Below, in pieces: positions 1-10,029 of a DNA stretch of 64,000 nt. A program made the translations under genes and the position numbers. Below the pieces are notes generated by a model. It was not told the origin of the DNA. It saw only the letters and a list, made by a program, of their open reading frames with translations, and searched no databases. The stretch comes from Buttiauxella gaviniae ATCC 51604 (GTDB taxonomy: Bacteria; Pseudomonadota; Gammaproteobacteria; Enterobacterales; Enterobacteriaceae). Each line of letters opens with the position of its first letter. The first letter of the stretch is position 1. Where the stretch lies: assembly GCF_001654835.1 (NCBI RefSeq), contig NZ_LXEP01000008.1, forward strand, positions 124,001 to 188,000, read 5' to 3'.

Positions 1-817
1 CTTGTTCAGCTTCATTCAAACGCAGCAGGCCGTTATCCACGAACACACAAGTCAGACGGTCGCCAATCGCGCGGTGAAGCAGCATGGCGGTAACGGATGA
101 ATCCACGCCACCGGACAGGCCAAGAATCACCTTGTCGTTGCCCACTTGTTCACGCAAACGAACAATCGCGTCTTCGATAATTTTTGCCGGAGTCCACAGC
201 GCTTCGCAACCGCAGATATCCAGAACAAAACGCTCCAGCAGACGCTGGCCCTGGCGGGTATGGGTCACTTCCGGGTGGAACTGCACGCCATAAAAACGTT
301 TTTCTTCGTTTGCCATAATCGCAAACGGGCAAGTCTCGGTGCTTGCAACGGTGACAAAGTCAGAAGGGATCGCGGTGACTTTATCGCCGTGGCTCATCCA
401 GACATCCAGCAAAGGTTTGCCGTCTGCACTCAGGGAGTCTTCAATGCCGCGAACCAGTGCGCTGTCAGTTTTCACTTCAACCTGCGCATAGCCGAACTCA
501 CGTTCGTTGGAACCTTCAACATGGCCGCCAAGCTGCATCGCCATGGTCTGCATGCCGTAGCACACACCAAACACGGGTACACCTGCAGTAAACACATATT
601 CAGGCGCACGTGGGCTGTTCAGCTCAGTAGTACTTTCCGGGCCACCAGAAAGGATGATACCGCTTGGATTGAATTCACGAATCTGTGCTTCCGTGACATC
701 CCATGCCCACAGCTCACAGTAAACGCCCAGTTCACGCACACGGCGTGCAACCAGTTGAGTGTACTGAGAACCGAAATCAAGGATAAGTATGCGATGTTTA
801 TGGATATTTTCCGTCAT
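1..817 (-). CDS. guaA: GMP synthase (glutamine-hydrolysing), N-terminal 272 residues, cut by window edge
   Basis: GuaA converts XMP to GMP in the cytoplasm, using ammonia released from glutamine. The frame is open from the ATG at 817 to the left edge, so only the N-terminal half of a roughly 525-residue enzyme is present. It covers the class I glutamine amidotransferase domain and the start of the ATP pyrophosphatase domain: the PP-loop SGGVDSS is encoded near 100-120 and the reading continues as [20 protein letters not shown] at the edge, matching GuaA. The start [16 protein letters not shown] is that of the family. It lies 68 nt downstream of guaB in the same direction, the usual guaBA operon, so it should share the PurR-controlled guaB promoter. 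Confidence 0.97.
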   Translation of the reverse strand, partial: MTENIHKHRILILDFGSQYTQLVARRVRELGVYCELWAWDVTEAQIREFNPSGIILSGGPESTTELNSPRAPEYVFTAGVPVFGVCYGMQTMAMQLGGHVEGSNEREFGYAQVEVKTDSALVRGIEDSLSADGKPLLDVWMSHGDKVTAIPSDFVTVASTETCPFAIMANEEKRFYGVQFHPEVTHTRQGQRLLERFVLDICGCEALWTPAKIIEDAIVRLREQVGNDKVILGLSGGVDSSVTAMLLHRAIGDRLTCVFVDNGLLRLNEAEQ

Positions 818-885
818 TGACGCTTATTCCGAGGCAAGTGAAACAGAGAAAGAAAATCGCCTGGCATAAAGCCAGGCGAGGAGAA

Positions 886-2352
886 TCAGGAGCCCATGCG
901 GTAATTTGGGGACTCTTTAGTAATCGTCACATCGTGCACGTGACTTTCCTGAATACCCGCACCACTGATGCGTACAAATTCCGCTTTGGTACGCAGGTCG
1001 TCGATGGTAGCACAGCCGGTCAGACCCATGCAGGAACGCAGGCCGCCCATCTGCTGGTGAACTATCGCTTTCAGGTGACCTTTGTACGCCACACGACCTT
1101 CGATACCTTCCGGTACCAGTTTATCGGCTGCGTTGTCAGTCTGGAAGTAACGGTCAGAAGAGCCTTTGGACATCGCGCCCAGAGAACCCATACCGCGGTA
1201 GGATTTGAAAGAACGGCCCTGGTAAAGTTCGATTTCACCAGGAGATTCTTCAGTCCCTGCCAGCATACCGCCAACCATTACCGCAGATGCGCCAGCCGCG
1301 ATGGCTTTAGCAATGTCACCAGAGAAACGGATACCGCCGTCAGCGATAACGGGAATGCCCGTCCCCTCCAGTGCTTCAACAGCATCAGCAACCGCAGTAA
1401 TTTGCGGAACACCTACGCCGGTAACGATACGAGTAGTACAGATTGAACCAGGACCGATACCCACTTTAACCGCGCTCACACCGGCTTCAGCCAGAGCACG
1501 TGCACCAGCTGCAGTCGCGACGTTACCGCCGATGATTTGCAGGTCAGGATATTTAGCACGAGTATCACGAATACGTTGCAGAACGCCTTCGGAATGGCCA
1601 TGAGAGGAGTCAATCAGTAAAACATCGACACCAGCGGCTACCAGAGCGTCGATACGCTCTTCGTTGCCCGCACCTGCGCCAACGGCTGCCCCAACACGCA
1701 GGCGGCCCTGGTCGTCCTTACAGGCGTTAGGTTTACGTTCTGCTTTCTGGAAGTCTTTTACGGTGATCATGCCGAGCAGATGGAAATTGCTGTCTACAAC
1801 CAGCGCTTTCTCAACACGTTTTTCGTGCATTTTGGATAACACGACATCACGCGCTTCGCCTTCTTTCACGGTAACCAGACGCTCTTTCGGAGTCATGTAC
1901 ACGCTAACAGGCTGGCTCAGATCGGTAACGAAACGAATATCACGGCCAGTAATAATACCAACCAGTTCGTTACCTTCGGTCACGACAGGGTAACCCGCAA
2001 AGCCGTTACGCTCGGTGAGTTCTTTAATTTCGTGCAGGGTGGTTGTCGGCAGCACGGTCTGTGGGTCAGTAACAACGCCACTTTCGTGTTTCTTGACGCG
2101 TTTGACTTCAGAAGCCTGGCGTTCAATCGACATGTTTTTGTGAATGAAACCAAGTCCACCTTCCTGAGCCAATGCAATGGCCAGACGGGCTTCCGTTACG
2201 GTATCCATTGCTGCGGACAGCATAGGGATATTCAAACGAATAGTTTTGGTCAATTGGGTGCTGAGATCGGCCGTGTTAGGCAGAACTGTAGAGTGAGCTG
2301 GAACGAGGAGAACGTCATCAAACGTCAGTGCTTCTTTAGCGATTCGTAGCAT
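886..2352 (-). CDS. guaB: IMP dehydrogenase
   Basis: GuaB oxidises IMP to XMP with NAD+, the committed step of guanine nucleotide synthesis. The 488-residue product has the family length. The N terminus is [20 protein letters not shown], two CBS modules interrupt the barrel at about residues 90-205, and the catalytic loop GPGSICTTR with the active-site cysteine near residue 305 is intact, as is the flap region around [10 protein letters not shown]. It is the first gene of guaBA and diverges from xseA; a PurR-type operator and a TATAAT box lie in the 169-nt gap. Confidence 0.98.
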   Translation of the reverse strand: MLRIAKEALTFDDVLLVPAHSTVLPNTADLSTQLTKTIRLNIPMLSAAMDTVTEARLAIALAQEGGLGFIHKNMSIERQASEVKRVKKHESGVVTDPQTVLPTTTLHEIKELTERNGFAGYPVVTEGNELVGIITGRDIRFVTDLSQPVSVYMTPKERLVTVKEGEARDVVLSKMHEKRVEKALVVDSNFHLLGMITVKDFQKAERKPNACKDDQGRLRVGAAVGAGAGNEERIDALVAAGVDVLLIDSSHGHSEGVLQRIRDTRAKYPDLQIIGGNVATAAGARALAEAGVSAVKVGIGPGSICTTRIVTGVGVPQITAVADAVEALEGTGIPVIADGGIRFSGDIAKAIAAGASAVMVGGMLAGTEESPGEIELYQGRSFKSYRGMGSLGAMSKGSSDRYFQTDNAADKLVPEGIEGRVAYKGHLKAIVHQQMGGLRSCMGLTGCATIDDLRTKAEFVRISGAGIQESHVHDVTITKESPNYRMGS

Positions 2353-2403
2353 GGCAATATCTCAACCTGGGGTGAATGAGAACAGATAAAATATTGCCGC
2401 GGC

Positions 2404-2432
2404 ATTATACAGAGCGGAATCGATTGCATCCA
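2404..2432 (-). promoter_or_regulatory. guaB promoter with PurR operator
   Basis: Read leftward, a TATAAT -10 box lies at 2409-2404. The 16-mer at 2429-2414 reads ATGCAATCGATTCCGC, a recognisable match to the PurR operator pattern (ideal ACGCAAACGTTTGCGT) and similar to the E. coli guaB operator as I remember it. It overlaps the spacer, so PurR would block RNA polymerase. The -35 hexamer (TGGATG at 2432-2427, 17-bp spacing) is weak. Confidence 0.7.
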
Positions 2433-2521
2433 CACTTTTTTCAGAAAACTCCTTGCCAAGTACGATATGGAAGGTACTATCGACCGAATAACTTGCTGAT
2501 TTAGAATTTGATCCAGGTCAC

Positions 2522-3904
2522 ATGTCAACGATAAATACTCCATCAATTTTTACCGTCAGCCGCCTGAATCAGACGGTCCGCATGCTGCTGGAACAAGAGA
2601 TGGGGCAAGTGTGGATCAGCGGTGAAATTTCCAACTTTACCCAACCGGCTTCCGGTCACTGGTACTTCACACTTAAAGACGATACGGCTCAGATTCGCGG
2701 AGCGATGTTTCGCAACAGCAATCGGCGTGTCACCTTCCGCCCACAACATGGGCAACAGGTTTTGGTGCGTGCCACCATCACGCTTTACGAGCCGCGTGGC
2801 GATTACCAGATAATCGTGGAAAGTATGCAGCCTGCTGGCGAAGGGCTGTTGCAGCAGCAGTATGAAGAATTAAAACAACGCCTCACAGTTGAAGGTTTGT
2901 TCGACCAAATTCACAAGCAGCCATTGCCTACGCCTGCACGCCAGGTTGGCGTCATCACGTCAAAAACCGGTGCTGCGCTGCATGACATTTTGCATGTGCT
3001 CAAACGTCGTGACCCCTCTTTGCCAGTGATCATTTACCCGACTGCGGTACAGGGCAACGATGCGCCATTGCAAATCGTTCGCGCCATCGAGCTTGCCAAC
3101 CTTCGCAAAGAGTGTGATGTGCTGATTGTCGGACGCGGCGGCGGTTCTCTGGAAGACTTGTGGAGCTTTAACGATGAGCGCGTTGCACGGGCGATTTTCG
3201 CGAGTGCGATTCCGGTCGTTAGCGCCGTAGGGCATGAAACTGACGTCACGATCGCCGATTTTGTGGCAGATATTCGCGCGCCGACCCCTTCCGCTGCGGC
3301 GGAAATTATCAGTCGTAATCAGACAGAACTCCTGCGCCAGATTCAGTCTCACCAACAGCGTATGGAAATGGCGATGGATTATTATCTTGCCCAGCGCATG
3401 CAGCGTTTCACTCGTTTGTATCACCGTTTACAACAGCAGCATCCGCAGCTGCGTTTAGCGCGTCAGCAAACGACGCTTGAGCGCTTGCAGCAACGCTTAA
3501 ATGTCGCGATGGACGCAAAACTGCGCCGCAGCAATCAGCAGCAGCAACGTTTGATGCAGCGTTTGAATCAGCAGCAGCCTCAGTCACGAATCCATCGAGC
3601 TCAAACTCGCTTGCAACAGCTTGAATACCGTTTATCGCAAGTCGTTACCGCACGCCTGAATAATACCCGGCAGCGCTTTGGCACCGCTATCGCCCAGCTT
3701 GAAGCAGTCAGCCCTCTGGCAACGCTTGCACGTGGTTACAGTGTGACAACGGCGACAGATGGAAAAGTGCTGAAGAAAACCAACCAGGTGCAGTCCGGAG
3801 ATACGCTAACAACGCGCCTGGAAGATGGGTGGGTGGAAAGCCAGGTCACCGGAATTACACCGGTGAAACCTGTTCGCAAGCGTAAAGTTGCGGCGAAAAG
3901 TTAG
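2522..3904 (+). CDS. xseA: Exodeoxyribonuclease VII large subunit
   Basis: XseA pairs with several XseB subunits to degrade single-stranded DNA from both ends. The 460-residue protein begins with the OB-fold DNA-binding domain ([16 protein letters not shown], about residues 8-110), followed by the catalytic domain with [26 protein letters not shown] and [17 protein letters not shown], and then a long glutamine- and arginine-rich coiled coil (about residues 270-400) that carries XseB. The closing [13 protein letters not shown] motif is present. The ATG at 2522 follows an AGG with 5-nt spacing. It is divergent from guaB and ends 3 nt from yfgJ, tail to tail. Confidence 0.97.
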   Translation: MSTINTPSIFTVSRLNQTVRMLLEQEMGQVWISGEISNFTQPASGHWYFTLKDDTAQIRGAMFRNSNRRVTFRPQHGQQVLVRATITLYEPRGDYQIIVESMQPAGEGLLQQQYEELKQRLTVEGLFDQIHKQPLPTPARQVGVITSKTGAALHDILHVLKRRDPSLPVIIYPTAVQGNDAPLQIVRAIELANLRKECDVLIVGRGGGSLEDLWSFNDERVARAIFASAIPVVSAVGHETDVTIADFVADIRAPTPSAAAEIISRNQTELLRQIQSHQQRMEMAMDYYLAQRMQRFTRLYHRLQQQHPQLRLARQQTTLERLQQRLNVAMDAKLRRSNQQQQRLMQRLNQQQPQSRIHRAQTRLQQLEYRLSQVVTARLNNTRQRFGTAIAQLEAVSPLATLARGYSVTTATDGKVLKKTNQVQSGDTLTTRLEDGWVESQVTGITPVKPVRKRKVAAKS

Positions 3905-3907
3905 AAC

Positions 3908-4129
3908 TTAGTTAGCAACAGGCACGAACTGAACACGTTTTTTTGAAATCAATCCGTGGCCGTTCTGGCAGAAATAGTCGACGGCCCCACAAGCTTTTAA
4001 GACTTCCAACGGTTTGTGGCAATCCGGGCAGCGGGCTTCCAGGTGAAAATCCTGCTGGCAGGCTTCGCAGTGCGCACCTGAGTCTGTTTGCAGCAACTGT
4101 TTTTCACAGTTTGGGCATTTCATTTCCAT
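3908..4129 (-). CDS. yfgJ: Small double zinc-ribbon protein YfgJ
   Basis: This 73-residue protein carries four CxxC-type pairs (CPNC, CEAC, CPDC, and a cysteine/histidine set in ACGAVDYFCQNGHG), so it should bind two zinc ions. It matches E. coli YfgJ in length and in its C-terminal half (PLEVLKACGAVDYFC, HGLISKKRV). Its function is unknown. Three possible starts lie close together: a GTG at 4135 and ATGs at 4132 and 4129. The AGGAG at 4140-4136 is 5 nt from the ATG at 4129, which also matches the E. coli start (Met-Glu), so I chose that. It converges on xseA with 3 nt between stops. Confidence 0.88.
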   Translation of the reverse strand: MEMKCPNCEKQLLQTDSGAHCEACQQDFHLEARCPDCHKPLEVLKACGAVDYFCQNGHGLISKKRVQFVPVAN

Positions 4130-4135
4130 CATCAC

Positions 4136-4664
4136 TCCTGACTACATTCAACAACAGTCTGCGGCTTAAACCGCAATAACTTATTGGGTTAATGATAAAG
4201 ACAAACCGATCATTAAGCACCAACAACGCTTTGACGTTGCTCTCCCCCAAATGTCGCAACATGACTCCCTGAAAGGGTGCAACACTGCAGCTGATTGAAC
4301 GTGGCGCACCCGTGGACTTAGTTTTCAGTCTGTAGCGGGAACCGAAGCCGCCAAAAGTGGTTTGGGAATTAATCTGCCGCTGATGCAAGAGGCTTACGAT
4401 GCAGCGAACCGGAGCGCAAACGCCTGGGGTCAGAACGCAACTGTATTTCTAATATTCGCCCGGAAGGACTAAGTCATCATGCACGCGCATTTAAACTCAC
4501 CGGGTTACTAGAGCAGGCATTTTTGCATCGTTTAACTGGTGTAAAACTGAAAGGGAAAGTTATAAGCCCGCTTTGCACCAAAAAGTCAGACCGCTAACCG
4601 GGCAGAAATGAGCATGCATAAAGTGGGCTATGTTATTTTTGTATTTTAATGGATATTAAGAAAA
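4136..4664. other. Gene-poor gap with a possible decayed coding remnant
   Basis: No intact gene is supported in these 529 bp. On the + strand, one frame is open from about 4299 to 4472 (includes GTEAAKSGLGINLPLMQEAY) and the neighbouring frame from about 4436 to 4597 (includes ISNIRPEGLSHHARAFKLTG). Both read like protein rather than noise, have no start codon with a ribosome site, and overlap as if one gene had suffered a frameshift. I do not recognise the family. Alternatively both are chance open frames. Confidence 0.25.
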
Positions 4665-5579
4665 CTATTGTTTTCCCGGTAACCCAGGAAACTCAGCTCT
4701 CCATTTTGCAATATCCTTCTTCAACTTCTCCGACATTGGCATGTTAATCAATATATTATCTGGCGGAATACGGGATAAAAACCATTTGTTATATATTCTG
4801 TTAAATTCACCTTCAGCAAATATTTCCATCATCGCATTGTTAACTTCTTTTTGTAGAGTGCGGGATTCATGGGATAACGCTAAAGCAAAGGGTTGTGCAT
4901 CGATGAGATTATCATTGGAAAGAGCATATTCTTCGGGATTCGAACTCGTTGCCCTAAGCGAATACAGCAAAATATCATCAGCAACAAATACGGAGTTGTC
5001 TGTCGATTTCATATCTTCAAAGCCGGAAAGCGCTGATTGAGTTAAATGAGTGAAAAGTGAATAACCTAATTTAGTATTGAGTTTCGTCACCGCTTGCACC
5101 GCTATATCACCTGATGTAACGAAAATGGTGTGGCCGGAGAGCACTTTCGTGTTACTGAGGTGATTAGCTTTGTGGGAAATAAATGCGGTGGATGCGTAAA
5201 AATAAGGTATAGAAAACAAGAGATATTGCTGGCGCTCGATAGAGTTTGTAATGTTTGAGCACTCAATATCAGACTGGTGGTTTATCAATGACTGGAAGCG
5301 TGCTGCCGGGGCCACTTTAATCCACTTAATCTGAAGCGGCGTGCCCCCCATCTCCTTGCTGATATGTTGAGCAACGCTTTCACATAAATCAATTGCCACA
5401 CCAGTAGGCTTACCTGCAAGCGTATAAGAGAAAGGAAATTCTCCATCTAAATACGACAAGGTTATACTGTGGCTGTTTTTAATGTTTTGAATTAAGTCAT
5501 CAGCCTTTGCAAAAAAAGATAACAAAGAAGCAAACATTATCACAACATATTTTATTCCCTGCAGGATAGCCATTAACAT
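4665..5579 (-). CDS. Orphan periplasmic solute-binding protein, family 3 (amino-acid type)
   Basis: The 304-residue product starts with a signal peptide (hydrophobic stretch YVVIMFASLLSFF, cut near AKA-DD) and then shows the class of fold seen in amino-acid binding proteins: ITLSYLDGEFPFSYTLAGKP, GVAIDLCESVAQHI, the DIECSNITNS turn, and a C-terminal EIFAEGEFNRIYNKWF. The family usually delivers amino acids to an ABC permease, but no permease or ATPase gene is beside it. The gene is AT-rich compared with its neighbours, suggesting later acquisition. A GTG at 5585 is an alternative start; neither start has a strong ribosome site. The 292-nt region upstream, up to the divergent gene at 5872, is very AT-rich and should hold both promoters, but I see no clear operator. 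Confidence 0.8.
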   Translation of the reverse strand: MLMAILQGIKYVVIMFASLLSFFAKADDLIQNIKNSHSITLSYLDGEFPFSYTLAGKPTGVAIDLCESVAQHISKEMGGTPLQIKWIKVAPAARFQSLINHQSDIECSNITNSIERQQYLLFSIPYFYASTAFISHKANHLSNTKVLSGHTIFVTSGDIAVQAVTKLNTKLGYSLFTHLTQSALSGFEDMKSTDNSVFVADDILLYSLRATSSNPEEYALSNDNLIDAQPFALALSHESRTLQKEVNNAMMEIFAEGEFNRIYNKWFLSRIPPDNILINMPMSEKLKKDIAKWRAEFPGLPGKQ

Positions 5580-5871
5580 TTTCACCGCGTATTTATGTGT
5601 TTTATTTTGTATAATTAATACATAGCAAAGAAGATAAAATCAAGGTTTCAACATCACTAAAATGTATCAGTGATAAATTAAAACCCCTTACCTTCATTTA
5701 TGTTAGAAACAAATTATCTTTCATTAAAATTCAGGAGGGAGTTATTTAAAGATAATCATATTATGTAAATGACATGTGCTGAATATGGATTTATGACTTG
5801 TCGGGTATGGATTTGCTACTTATATTATAACTATCAACTGAATATCACCGGCTTCATCTAAAGGTTTGAAA

Positions 5872-6483
5872 ATGAAAAAACTAACGTTAATTGCGCTTGC
5901 CCTACTTCCTCTGGCTTCATTCGCAACTCCTCCACAGTCATTCAATTTTAGCTGCGGAAAAACTGGGGGCGTATACAGCGACGGTAATGGTGACGTTTGG
6001 GTTGATGGCCAAAAAGCGACGATTAAACAGAGCAGCCCAACCTATTGGGAGGCAACCAGTGGAAAAACGGTTATCAGTATTATGCGTTCAACAGAAGGTA
6101 ACCCTGACATTTCTTACACAGGTCCAAACCGTATCCATGGTGTCTGTTTAGCCGAGGATGAAATAAGTTTTGCGCCGGCTGCGCAGAAGAAAACCACAAC
6201 GAATGCTGGCCCATCATTTTCTTGTGCTGCGGTAACTAAAGGCAGCATGGAAGACCTTATCTGCCAAAGCACCACGCTATCAGCAATGGATCTTAAGTTG
6301 ACCGAAACCTACAAACAGGCGCTGGCAAAATCCCATAATAATTCAACGCTTAAAGCCGAGCAGCGTGGATGGATTAAAGGAAGAAATGAGTGCTGGAAGG
6401 AAGATGATAAAAACGCATGCCTTGCAGGCTCTTATCAACAACGTTTGAGTGAACTGCAAAGTAAGTATCAAATTAAGGAATAA
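5872..6483 (+). CDS. Secreted two-part protein with C-terminal LprI/DUF1311 domain
   Basis: The 203-residue product has a signal peptide (MKKLTLIALALLPLASFATP). Residues about 22-100 form a cysteine-containing module (FNFSCGKTGG ... HGVCLAE) that looks like a small beta domain. After a threonine-rich linker, residues about 118-200 carry the LprI-type pattern: CAAVTKGSMEDLICQSTTLS, LKAEQRGWIKGRNEC and CLAGSYQQRLSEL. LprI-family proteins include periplasmic lysozyme inhibitors; that this one inhibits lysozyme is inference. A TTG at 5866 is possible, but AAAGG at 5860-5864 is 7 nt from the ATG at 5872. It is divergent from the binding-protein gene, in the same AT-rich patch. Confidence 0.78.
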   Translation: MKKLTLIALALLPLASFATPPQSFNFSCGKTGGVYSDGNGDVWVDGQKATIKQSSPTYWEATSGKTVISIMRSTEGNPDISYTGPNRIHGVCLAEDEISFAPAAQKKTTTNAGPSFSCAAVTKGSMEDLICQSTTLSAMDLKLTETYKQALAKSHNNSTLKAEQRGWIKGRNECWKEDDKNACLAGSYQQRLSELQSKYQIKE

Positions 6484-6488
6484 CGGTT

Positions 6489-6521
6489 ATAAAAAAACCC
6501 GGTGTAAAAACCGGGTTTTTT
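6489..6521. terminator. Bidirectional rho-independent terminator
   Basis: A perfect stem AAAAACCCGG (6493-6502) / CCGGGTTTTT (6511-6520) with an 8-nt loop has a T-run on either side. It lies between the convergent LprI-type gene and der, and can end both transcripts. Confidence 0.88.
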
Positions 6522-6552
6522 ACTCTTCGTAAGCGGTTATCTCCGCGACGAA

Positions 6553-8058
6553 TTATTTGCTTTTCTTGATGTGTTTAATCAAACGCTGGCGCTTACGCAG
6601 CTGGTTCGGTGTCAGAGTGTTACGTTTGTTAGCAAACGGGTTCTCCCCTTCTTTGAACTGAATACGGATTGGCGTACCCATTACATCCAGCGATTTGCGG
6701 AAGTAGTTCATCAGATAACGTTTGTAGGAGTCTGGCAGGTCTTTTACCTGGTTACCGTGAATCACAACAATTGGTGGGTTATAACCACCGGCGTGAGCAT
6801 ATTTCAGCTTAACGCGACGGCCACGTACCAACGGCGGCTGGTGATCTTCAGCAGCCATAGACATAATACGCGTCAGCAGCGCAGTACTTACACGGCGCGT
6901 TGAGCTGTCATAGGCTTCACGAACGGACTCAAACAAGTTGCCCACACCGCTGCCATGCAGCGCAGAGATGAAGTGCACGCGAGCAAAGTCGATAAAGCCC
7001 AGACGATAATCCAGCGTCTCTTTAACTTGCTCTCTGACTTCGTTGCTCAAGCCATCCCACTTGTTGACCACAATTACCAGTGAGCGCCCACTATTCAGGA
7101 TAAAGCCGAGCAGAGAGAGATCCTGATCGGAAATACCTTCACGCGCATCAATCACCAGCAATACAACGTTGGCATCTTCAATGGCTTGCAGCGTTTTGAT
7201 TACCGAGAATTTCTCAACGGTTTCCGTGATTTTGCCACGCTTACGTACACCCGCGGTGTCGATAAGAATGAATTCACGTTCATCACGTTCCATTGGGATG
7301 TAGATGCTGTCACGGGTGGTGCCCGGCATGTCGTAAACCACAACGCGGTCTTCGCCAAGAATACGGTTAGTAAGCGTTGACTTACCTACGTTCGGACGGC
7401 CAACAATCGCCAATTTGATTGGGAGATCCTGAGGGTTGAAAGGTTCTTCTTCCTCTTCTTCAATCTCTTCGTCATCTTCAGACACAATGCCATGTTTAGC
7501 ATTGAATGCTGCCCAATAGGCTGCATCTTCATCAATTTCTTCTTCCGGCTCACGCGGATTTTTTTCGTCGATGAAAGGAATCAGAACGTGTTCGAGAAGC
7601 GTTGTCACGCCGCGGCCATGAGAAGCAGCAATCGGGTGAATTTCACCTAAACCCAGGGAGTAGAAATCAATAACCGCCTGATCCGGGTCCATGCCATCAG
7701 TTTTGTTTGCCACCAGGAAGGTTGGCTTCTGACGAGAACGCAGGTGTTTAGCAATGGCTTCATCGGCAGGCATCAGACCAGCACGTGCATCCACCATAAA
7801 CAGCACCACATCAGCTTCTTCAATCGCTAACAGCGACTGCGCAGCCATATGCGTTTCAACGCCGTCTTCCGTGCCATCAATACCACCGGTATCAATAGCA
7901 ATAAATTCGCGACCTTCCACTTCAGCACGACCATACTTGCGGTCGCGAGTCAGCCCCGGGAAATCCGCGACCAGCGCATCTCGGGTACGCGTCAAGCGGT
8001 TAAACAACGTGGATTTTCCGACATTAGGGCGCCCGACAAGCGCAACCACAGGTACCAT
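6553..8058 (-). CDS. der: Ribosome biogenesis GTPase Der (EngA)
   Basis: Der is an essential GTPase that binds the 50S subunit during assembly. The 501-residue product has two tandem G domains: the first P-loop GRPNVGKS at residues 9-16, with DTGGIDG and NKTDGMD; the second P-loop GRPNVGKS near residue 211, with DTAGVRKRG and NKWDGL. An acidic linker ([13 protein letters not shown]) separates them, and a KH-like domain ends the protein with the basic tail [17 protein letters not shown]. The frame extends upstream to 8079, but the ATG at 8058 (MVPVVALVG) matches E. coli and has GAGG upstream. It is the last gene of the leftward bamB cluster, separated from bamB by a terminator-like hairpin. 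Confidence 0.97.
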   Translation of the reverse strand: MVPVVALVGRPNVGKSTLFNRLTRTRDALVADFPGLTRDRKYGRAEVEGREFIAIDTGGIDGTEDGVETHMAAQSLLAIEEADVVLFMVDARAGLMPADEAIAKHLRSRQKPTFLVANKTDGMDPDQAVIDFYSLGLGEIHPIAASHGRGVTTLLEHVLIPFIDEKNPREPEEEIDEDAAYWAAFNAKHGIVSEDDEEIEEEEEEPFNPQDLPIKLAIVGRPNVGKSTLTNRILGEDRVVVYDMPGTTRDSIYIPMERDEREFILIDTAGVRKRGKITETVEKFSVIKTLQAIEDANVVLLVIDAREGISDQDLSLLGFILNSGRSLVIVVNKWDGLSNEVREQVKETLDYRLGFIDFARVHFISALHGSGVGNLFESVREAYDSSTRRVSTALLTRIMSMAAEDHQPPLVRGRRVKLKYAHAGGYNPPIVVIHGNQVKDLPDSYKRYLMNYFRKSLDVMGTPIRIQFKEGENPFANKRNTLTPNQLRKRQRLIKHIKKSK

Positions 8059-8115
8059 GATTAAAACCTCATAACTCAAAATTCATCTTAAAACGACGTC
8101 AAATCACATCGTTTC

Positions 8116-8155
8116 TAAAAACAGGAAACGGCTCCTGGACTACCGGAACCGTTTC
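8116..8155 (-). terminator. Terminator-like hairpin between bamB and der
   Basis: Read leftward, an 11-bp stem GAAACGGTTCC / GGAGCCGTTTC (one G-U pair) at 8155-8125 is followed by CTGTTTTTA. It could end or attenuate transcription from bamB, giving der a degree of independent expression. Confidence 0.65.
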
Positions 8156-8180
8156 GCACTTAAAAATACTTCAGGCAAAT

Positions 8181-9362
8181 TTAACGCTTGATAGCGTACA
8201 ACGTACCGTCTTTCGCCTGAATCAGCAGCTTGTCGCTGGCAACAACTGGCTCAGTCTGGAAACCAGAACTGTCCACTTTTTGTTGAGCAACAAAGCGGCC
8301 GTCATCGGCATTGATCCAGTGCATATACCCTTCGCTGTCACCTACAACCAGATAACCGTTGTACAAAACAGGAGAGGTCAGATTACGGTGCAGCAGGTCG
8401 CTTTGCGTCCACAGAGTTACACCGCCATCAGCATTCAGAGCAACAACGCGGTCATTCTGATCGACAAGGAAAATACGGTTCGCATCAACGATGAAATCGT
8501 TTACTGAACCCAACTCACGTTTCCACATCACTTGGCCTGAACGCAGATCCAACGCAGTCAGGTTGCCGTTATATGCCAGAGCATAGACCACACCATTAAC
8601 AATGACAGGCGTGGTATCAACATCGCTCAGACGGTCAATTTCTGTAGCACCGGTTGCCTGAGAGATACGCTGTTGCCAAATAAGTTGGCCTTGTTTCATT
8701 AACACAGCGCTAACGCGACCGTTATCACCACCAACAACTGCGGCACCAAACGCTATTGCAGGTGCAGATTCACCGCGCAGAGAAAGTGCTGGCATATCCA
8801 GGTTTACGGTCCATTTCACTGCACCGTCAGTTTCATCAAATGCCTGAAGCTGGCCATTGCTGGTGTGAACCAGAACTAAACCGTCGCTGACCACAGGACG
8901 AGAAAGGACTTCGCCTGCAGCTTTGCTTTGCCACGCAATACTACCATCAGAGGTGTTAAGCGCATAAACCTGCGCTTTCTCACTACCAACGTATACGTGC
9001 GCACCATCAACCGTTACACCACCAGAAAGCAGTGCTGGCAGGTTGCTTGAGTAGAAGTTTGTCTTTTCAGACAGATCAACAGACCAGACTTCTTTACCAT
9101 CATCCGCGTTAACGGCTTTAACGGTACCACGGCGGTCTGCGGCGTAAATGTTGCCGTCCTGCCATGCTGGGTGCAGATTGGAATAGAAATCACCAATACC
9201 GCTACCAACAGAAGTACTCCATGATTTTTCAGGTTCAAACTGGTTTTCAACTGTCGGCAGTGGAGACATCTTTACCACGTCTTCTTCACCGCTAAACAGT
9301 GAACAACCGCTGAGCAGCGTCAGAGAAATCAGCCCTGGTACAAGTAGTTTACGCAATTGCAT
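8181..9362 (-). CDS. bamB: Outer-membrane assembly lipoprotein BamB
   Basis: BamB is a lipoprotein of the BAM complex that inserts beta-barrel proteins into the outer membrane. The 393-residue protein has a lipoprotein signal MQLRKLLVPGLISLTLLSGC, with Cys20 as the lipidated residue. The rest is an eight-bladed propeller built from PQQ-type repeats, visible as repeated patterns such as ADDGKEVWSVDL, TSDGSIAWQSKA, ETDGAVKWTVNL and LRSGQVMWKREL. It follows yfgM by 10 nt in the same direction, and an AGAGGG ribosome site precedes the ATG. Confidence 0.97.
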   Translation of the reverse strand: MQLRKLLVPGLISLTLLSGCSLFSGEEDVVKMSPLPTVENQFEPEKSWSTSVGSGIGDFYSNLHPAWQDGNIYAADRRGTVKAVNADDGKEVWSVDLSEKTNFYSSNLPALLSGGVTVDGAHVYVGSEKAQVYALNTSDGSIAWQSKAAGEVLSRPVVSDGLVLVHTSNGQLQAFDETDGAVKWTVNLDMPALSLRGESAPAIAFGAAVVGGDNGRVSAVLMKQGQLIWQQRISQATGATEIDRLSDVDTTPVIVNGVVYALAYNGNLTALDLRSGQVMWKRELGSVNDFIVDANRIFLVDQNDRVVALNADGGVTLWTQSDLLHRNLTSPVLYNGYLVVGDSEGYMHWINADDGRFVAQQKVDSSGFQTEPVVASDKLLIQAKDGTLYAIKR

Positions 9363-9372
9363 CCGGTCCCTC

Positions 9373-9993
9373 TTAGCTCGACAAATTATTAATTTTCATC
9401 TGCATCATTTCGCGCAGGGCTGGAGAAGCATCAGTTTGTGAGCCTTTGCTCCACGCATCGCGTGCACCTTGCTTATCCCCTTTGCTGAGCAGCGCTTCAC
9501 CGCGCAAATCAGCAACAATCGCTACCCAACCTTCGCCTTTAATACTGTCGAGGGTTTTCAGCGCCGCATCAGATTGCTTTTGTTGTATTTGAATACGCGC
9601 CAGACGTGCGTTGATCAGCGCCTGCAAATTTGCATCGCTGGTGCTGCTCAGGCCTTGCTGCAATTGAGCTGCTGCTTTCGCCAGATCATTGTTATCAGCA
9701 TATTTCTGAGCCAATTCCAATGACGCTAAAGCACCATATGTATTCTTCGTGCTTGCAGCGAATTTCTCTGCTGCACTCAGTGTTGCAGGTTGATCGGCAC
9801 GCACAGCATCTGTCACAGTTTGATACTCGAGGGAAGAAGCCATCGAGCTTTCAACCTGGTGGCTGTTCCAATAACGCCAACCAACCAGTGCGCCAATACC
9901 TAATACGACACCAACCACTAGCGCTTTGCCGTTTTCAGCAAAGAAGCGTTTTACTGCATCAACCTGTTCGTTATCGTTTTCGTAAATTTCCAC
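9373..9993 (-). CDS. yfgM: Ancillary SecYEG translocon subunit YfgM
   Basis: YfgM is an inner-membrane protein with a periplasmic TPR domain that associates with SecYEG and PpiD and helps secreted proteins pass to periplasmic chaperones. The 206 residues match E. coli in length. A single membrane segment lies at about residues 24-42 (ALVVGVVLGIGALVGWRYW), with TPR-like helices after it. The start is GTG at 9993 (MEIYENDNEQ), as in E. coli. It lies between hisS and bamB in the leftward cluster, with 36 nt to hisS. Confidence 0.95.
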   Translation of the reverse strand: MEIYENDNEQVDAVKRFFAENGKALVVGVVLGIGALVGWRYWNSHQVESSMASSLEYQTVTDAVRADQPATLSAAEKFAASTKNTYGALASLELAQKYADNNDLAKAAAQLQQGLSSTSDANLQALINARLARIQIQQKQSDAALKTLDSIKGEGWVAIVADLRGEALLSKGDKQGARDAWSKGSQTDASPALREMMQMKINNLSS

Positions 9994-10029
9994 GCAGTCC
10001 TTCTCCTTAACGATTTATCACTGGGGAAA

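Noticed and set aside
146-820. 224-codon rightward ORF opposite guaA
   Set aside because: It is the antisense of the conserved guaA frame, has no ribosome site, and its translation resembles no protein family.
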